Shown piece by piece: positions 63,157 through 64,000 of a stretch of 64,000 nucleotides of DNA (the stretch's first letter is position 1; each line of letters opens with the position of its first letter). The stretch is from Pseudomonas reidholzensis (GTDB taxonomy: Bacteria; Pseudomonadota; Gammaproteobacteria; Pseudomonadales; Pseudomonadaceae), in the NCBI RefSeq assembly GCF_900536025.1, contig NZ_UNOZ01000025.1, positions 1-64,000 of the forward strand. Direction: 5' to 3'. The notes beneath the pieces are model-generated. The model was not told the origin of the DNA, did not search any database, and saw only the letters and a list, made by a program, of their open reading frames with translations. Made by a program: the position numbers and the translations under genes.

Positions 63157-64000
63157 TCAGTTGAAACCGCTGGTGGAAATGAAGTCGACGTCGGTCTTGG
63201 GCTCGGCGCGCATCAGGTGTTCGATCACCTGGTTGAGGGTCCGCCCTTCGAACAGGATCGCATGCAGGCCGGCGACCAGGGGCATGTACACCTGCGCCTC
63301 CTGGGCCTTGGCCTTGAGCACCTTGAGGGTGTTGACGCCTTCGGCCACCTCGCCCAGGCGGCTGACCGCCTCGTCCAGCGACAGGCCTTGGCCCAGGGCG
63401 TGACCGACCTGGTAGTTGCGGCTCTTGGGCGACGAGCAGGTGACGATCAGGTCGCCGACGCCGGCCAGGCCGAGGAAAGTCATCGGGTTGGCGCCGAGGC
63501 TGACCGCGAAGCGGGTCATTTCCGCCAGTGCGCGGGTGATCAGCATGCTCTTGGTGTTCTCGCCCATGCCCAGCGCCACGGCCATGCCGGCGATGATCGC
63601 GTAGACGTTTTTCAGCGCCCCGCCGAGCTCCACGCCAAAGCGGTCGGCACTGGCGTAGACGCGGAAGGTGCGCCCATGCAGCACCTCCTGCACACGCTGG
63701 CACAGCGCGTCGTCTTCGCTGGCGACCACCGTGGCGGTGAGCGCGTGCTCGGCGATCTCGCGCGCCAGGTTCGGCCCGGAGAGCACGCCAATGCGCGCCT
63801 GGGGGGCGATTTCTTCGAGGATCTGGCTCATCAGCTTGAAGCTCTGCGCCTCGATGCCTTTGGTCAGGCTCACCAGGCACTTGCCGCGCAGCAGCTCGGC
63901 ATGCGGGGCGAGCACACTGCGCAGGGCACTGGACGGCAGGGCGACAAAGATCAGGTCAGCGGCTTGCAGGGTGGCCAGCAGGTCGTTGACCGGCTCGACG
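63157..64000 (-). CDS. gpsA: Glycerol-3-phosphate dehydrogenase [NAD(P)+], 5' part missing
   Basis: The gene runs off the right edge; about 281 C-terminal codons are present, where the full protein has about 340. The visible part includes [38 protein letters not shown] and [33 protein letters not shown] (with the catalytic lysine in ALKN), and [20 protein letters not shown]. It makes sn-glycerol-3-phosphate for phospholipids. First gene of the gpsA-DUF4389-sixA unit. Confidence 0.95.
   Translation of the reverse strand, partial: VEPVNDLLATLQAADLIFVALPSSALRSVLAPHAELLRGKCLVSLTKGIEAQSFKLMSQILEEIAPQARIGVLSGPNLAREIAEHALTATVVASEDDALCQRVQEVLHGRTFRVYASADRFGVELGGALKNVYAIIAGMAVALGMGENTKSMLITRALAEMTRFAVSLGANPMTFLGLAGVGDLIVTCSSPKSRNYQVGHALGQGLSLDEAVSRLGEVAEGVNTLKVLKAKAQEAQVYMPLVAGLHAILFEGRTLNQVIEHLMRAEPKTDVDFISTSGFN

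Overview
The window is chromosomal DNA of a fluorescent Pseudomonas, most likely the P. putida group. Evidence: high-GC coding with C/G-ending codons; the gene order ldcA, dnaQ, rnhA, methyltransferase, gloB, mltD, five-gene peptide ABC transporter, which I recall from Pseudomonas genomes; a ChrR quinone reductase almost identical to the P. putida protein as I remember it; Pseudomonas-type REP/REPIN repeats (core GCGGGCTTGCCCGC); and a kdpFABC-kdpDE locus. No tRNA, rRNA or CRISPR array was seen.

Layout. (1) 1-1280: repeat-rich intergenic DNA and a DksA/TraR-family gene with a half-lost zinc finger. (2) 1281-16044: two giant DUF6543 (dermonecrotic-toxin-like) genes, one ending in leucine-rich repeats and an IpaH-type NEL ubiquitin-ligase domain. 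They enclose a five-gene acyl-CoA synthetase/dehydrogenase/thiolase operon suited to short or branched acyl-CoA breakdown (isoleucine-type). (3) 16132-23479: AraC regulator, chrR, a small conserved ORF, lysine/arginine decarboxylase, DNA polymerase III epsilon, RNase HI, a methyltransferase and glyoxalase II. (4) 23580-32505: MltD murein transglycosylase and an Npp/Yej-type oligopeptide ABC transporter with two tandem binding proteins. (5) 32506-48330: an accessory stretch. It holds an AT-richer DUF262 + HEPN cassette (defence-like), then a ~9 kb block with FecI/FecR/TonB-receptor genes and a complete vanillate module (vanA, vanB, an aromatic-acid transporter, vanR). This block is bracketed by ~0.8 kb direct repeats, each carrying a long structured leader, a DUF6124 gene, a REPIN and a DUF3077 gene (intact in the left copy, broken in the right). 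An EamA transporter behind a third, inverted and divergent copy of the leader's upstream part, and an orphan AAA ATPase, complete the stretch. (6) 48378-56170: the K+ uptake system kdpFABC with sensor kinase kdpD and regulator kdpE. (7) 56298-57991: a hipBA-type toxin-antitoxin pair with three operator-like repeats. (8) 58199-64000: housekeeping genes (AI-2E permease, DUF4892 protein, two alpha/beta hydrolases, SixA phosphatase, DUF4389 protein) ending in gpsA, which runs off the right edge.

Most interesting signals: the leader repeated at 35101-35295 and 45041-45235, which has a three-way-junction-like fold and a compensatory base-pair change between copies; the direct-repeat bracket around the iron/vanillate block; the DUF262-HEPN cassette with 13-bp inverted copies of one motif on both sides; GGATCC-centred VanR operators at four positions; and the CGCCTA-N6-TAGGCG sites of hipBA, one of which covers a perfect TATAAT.
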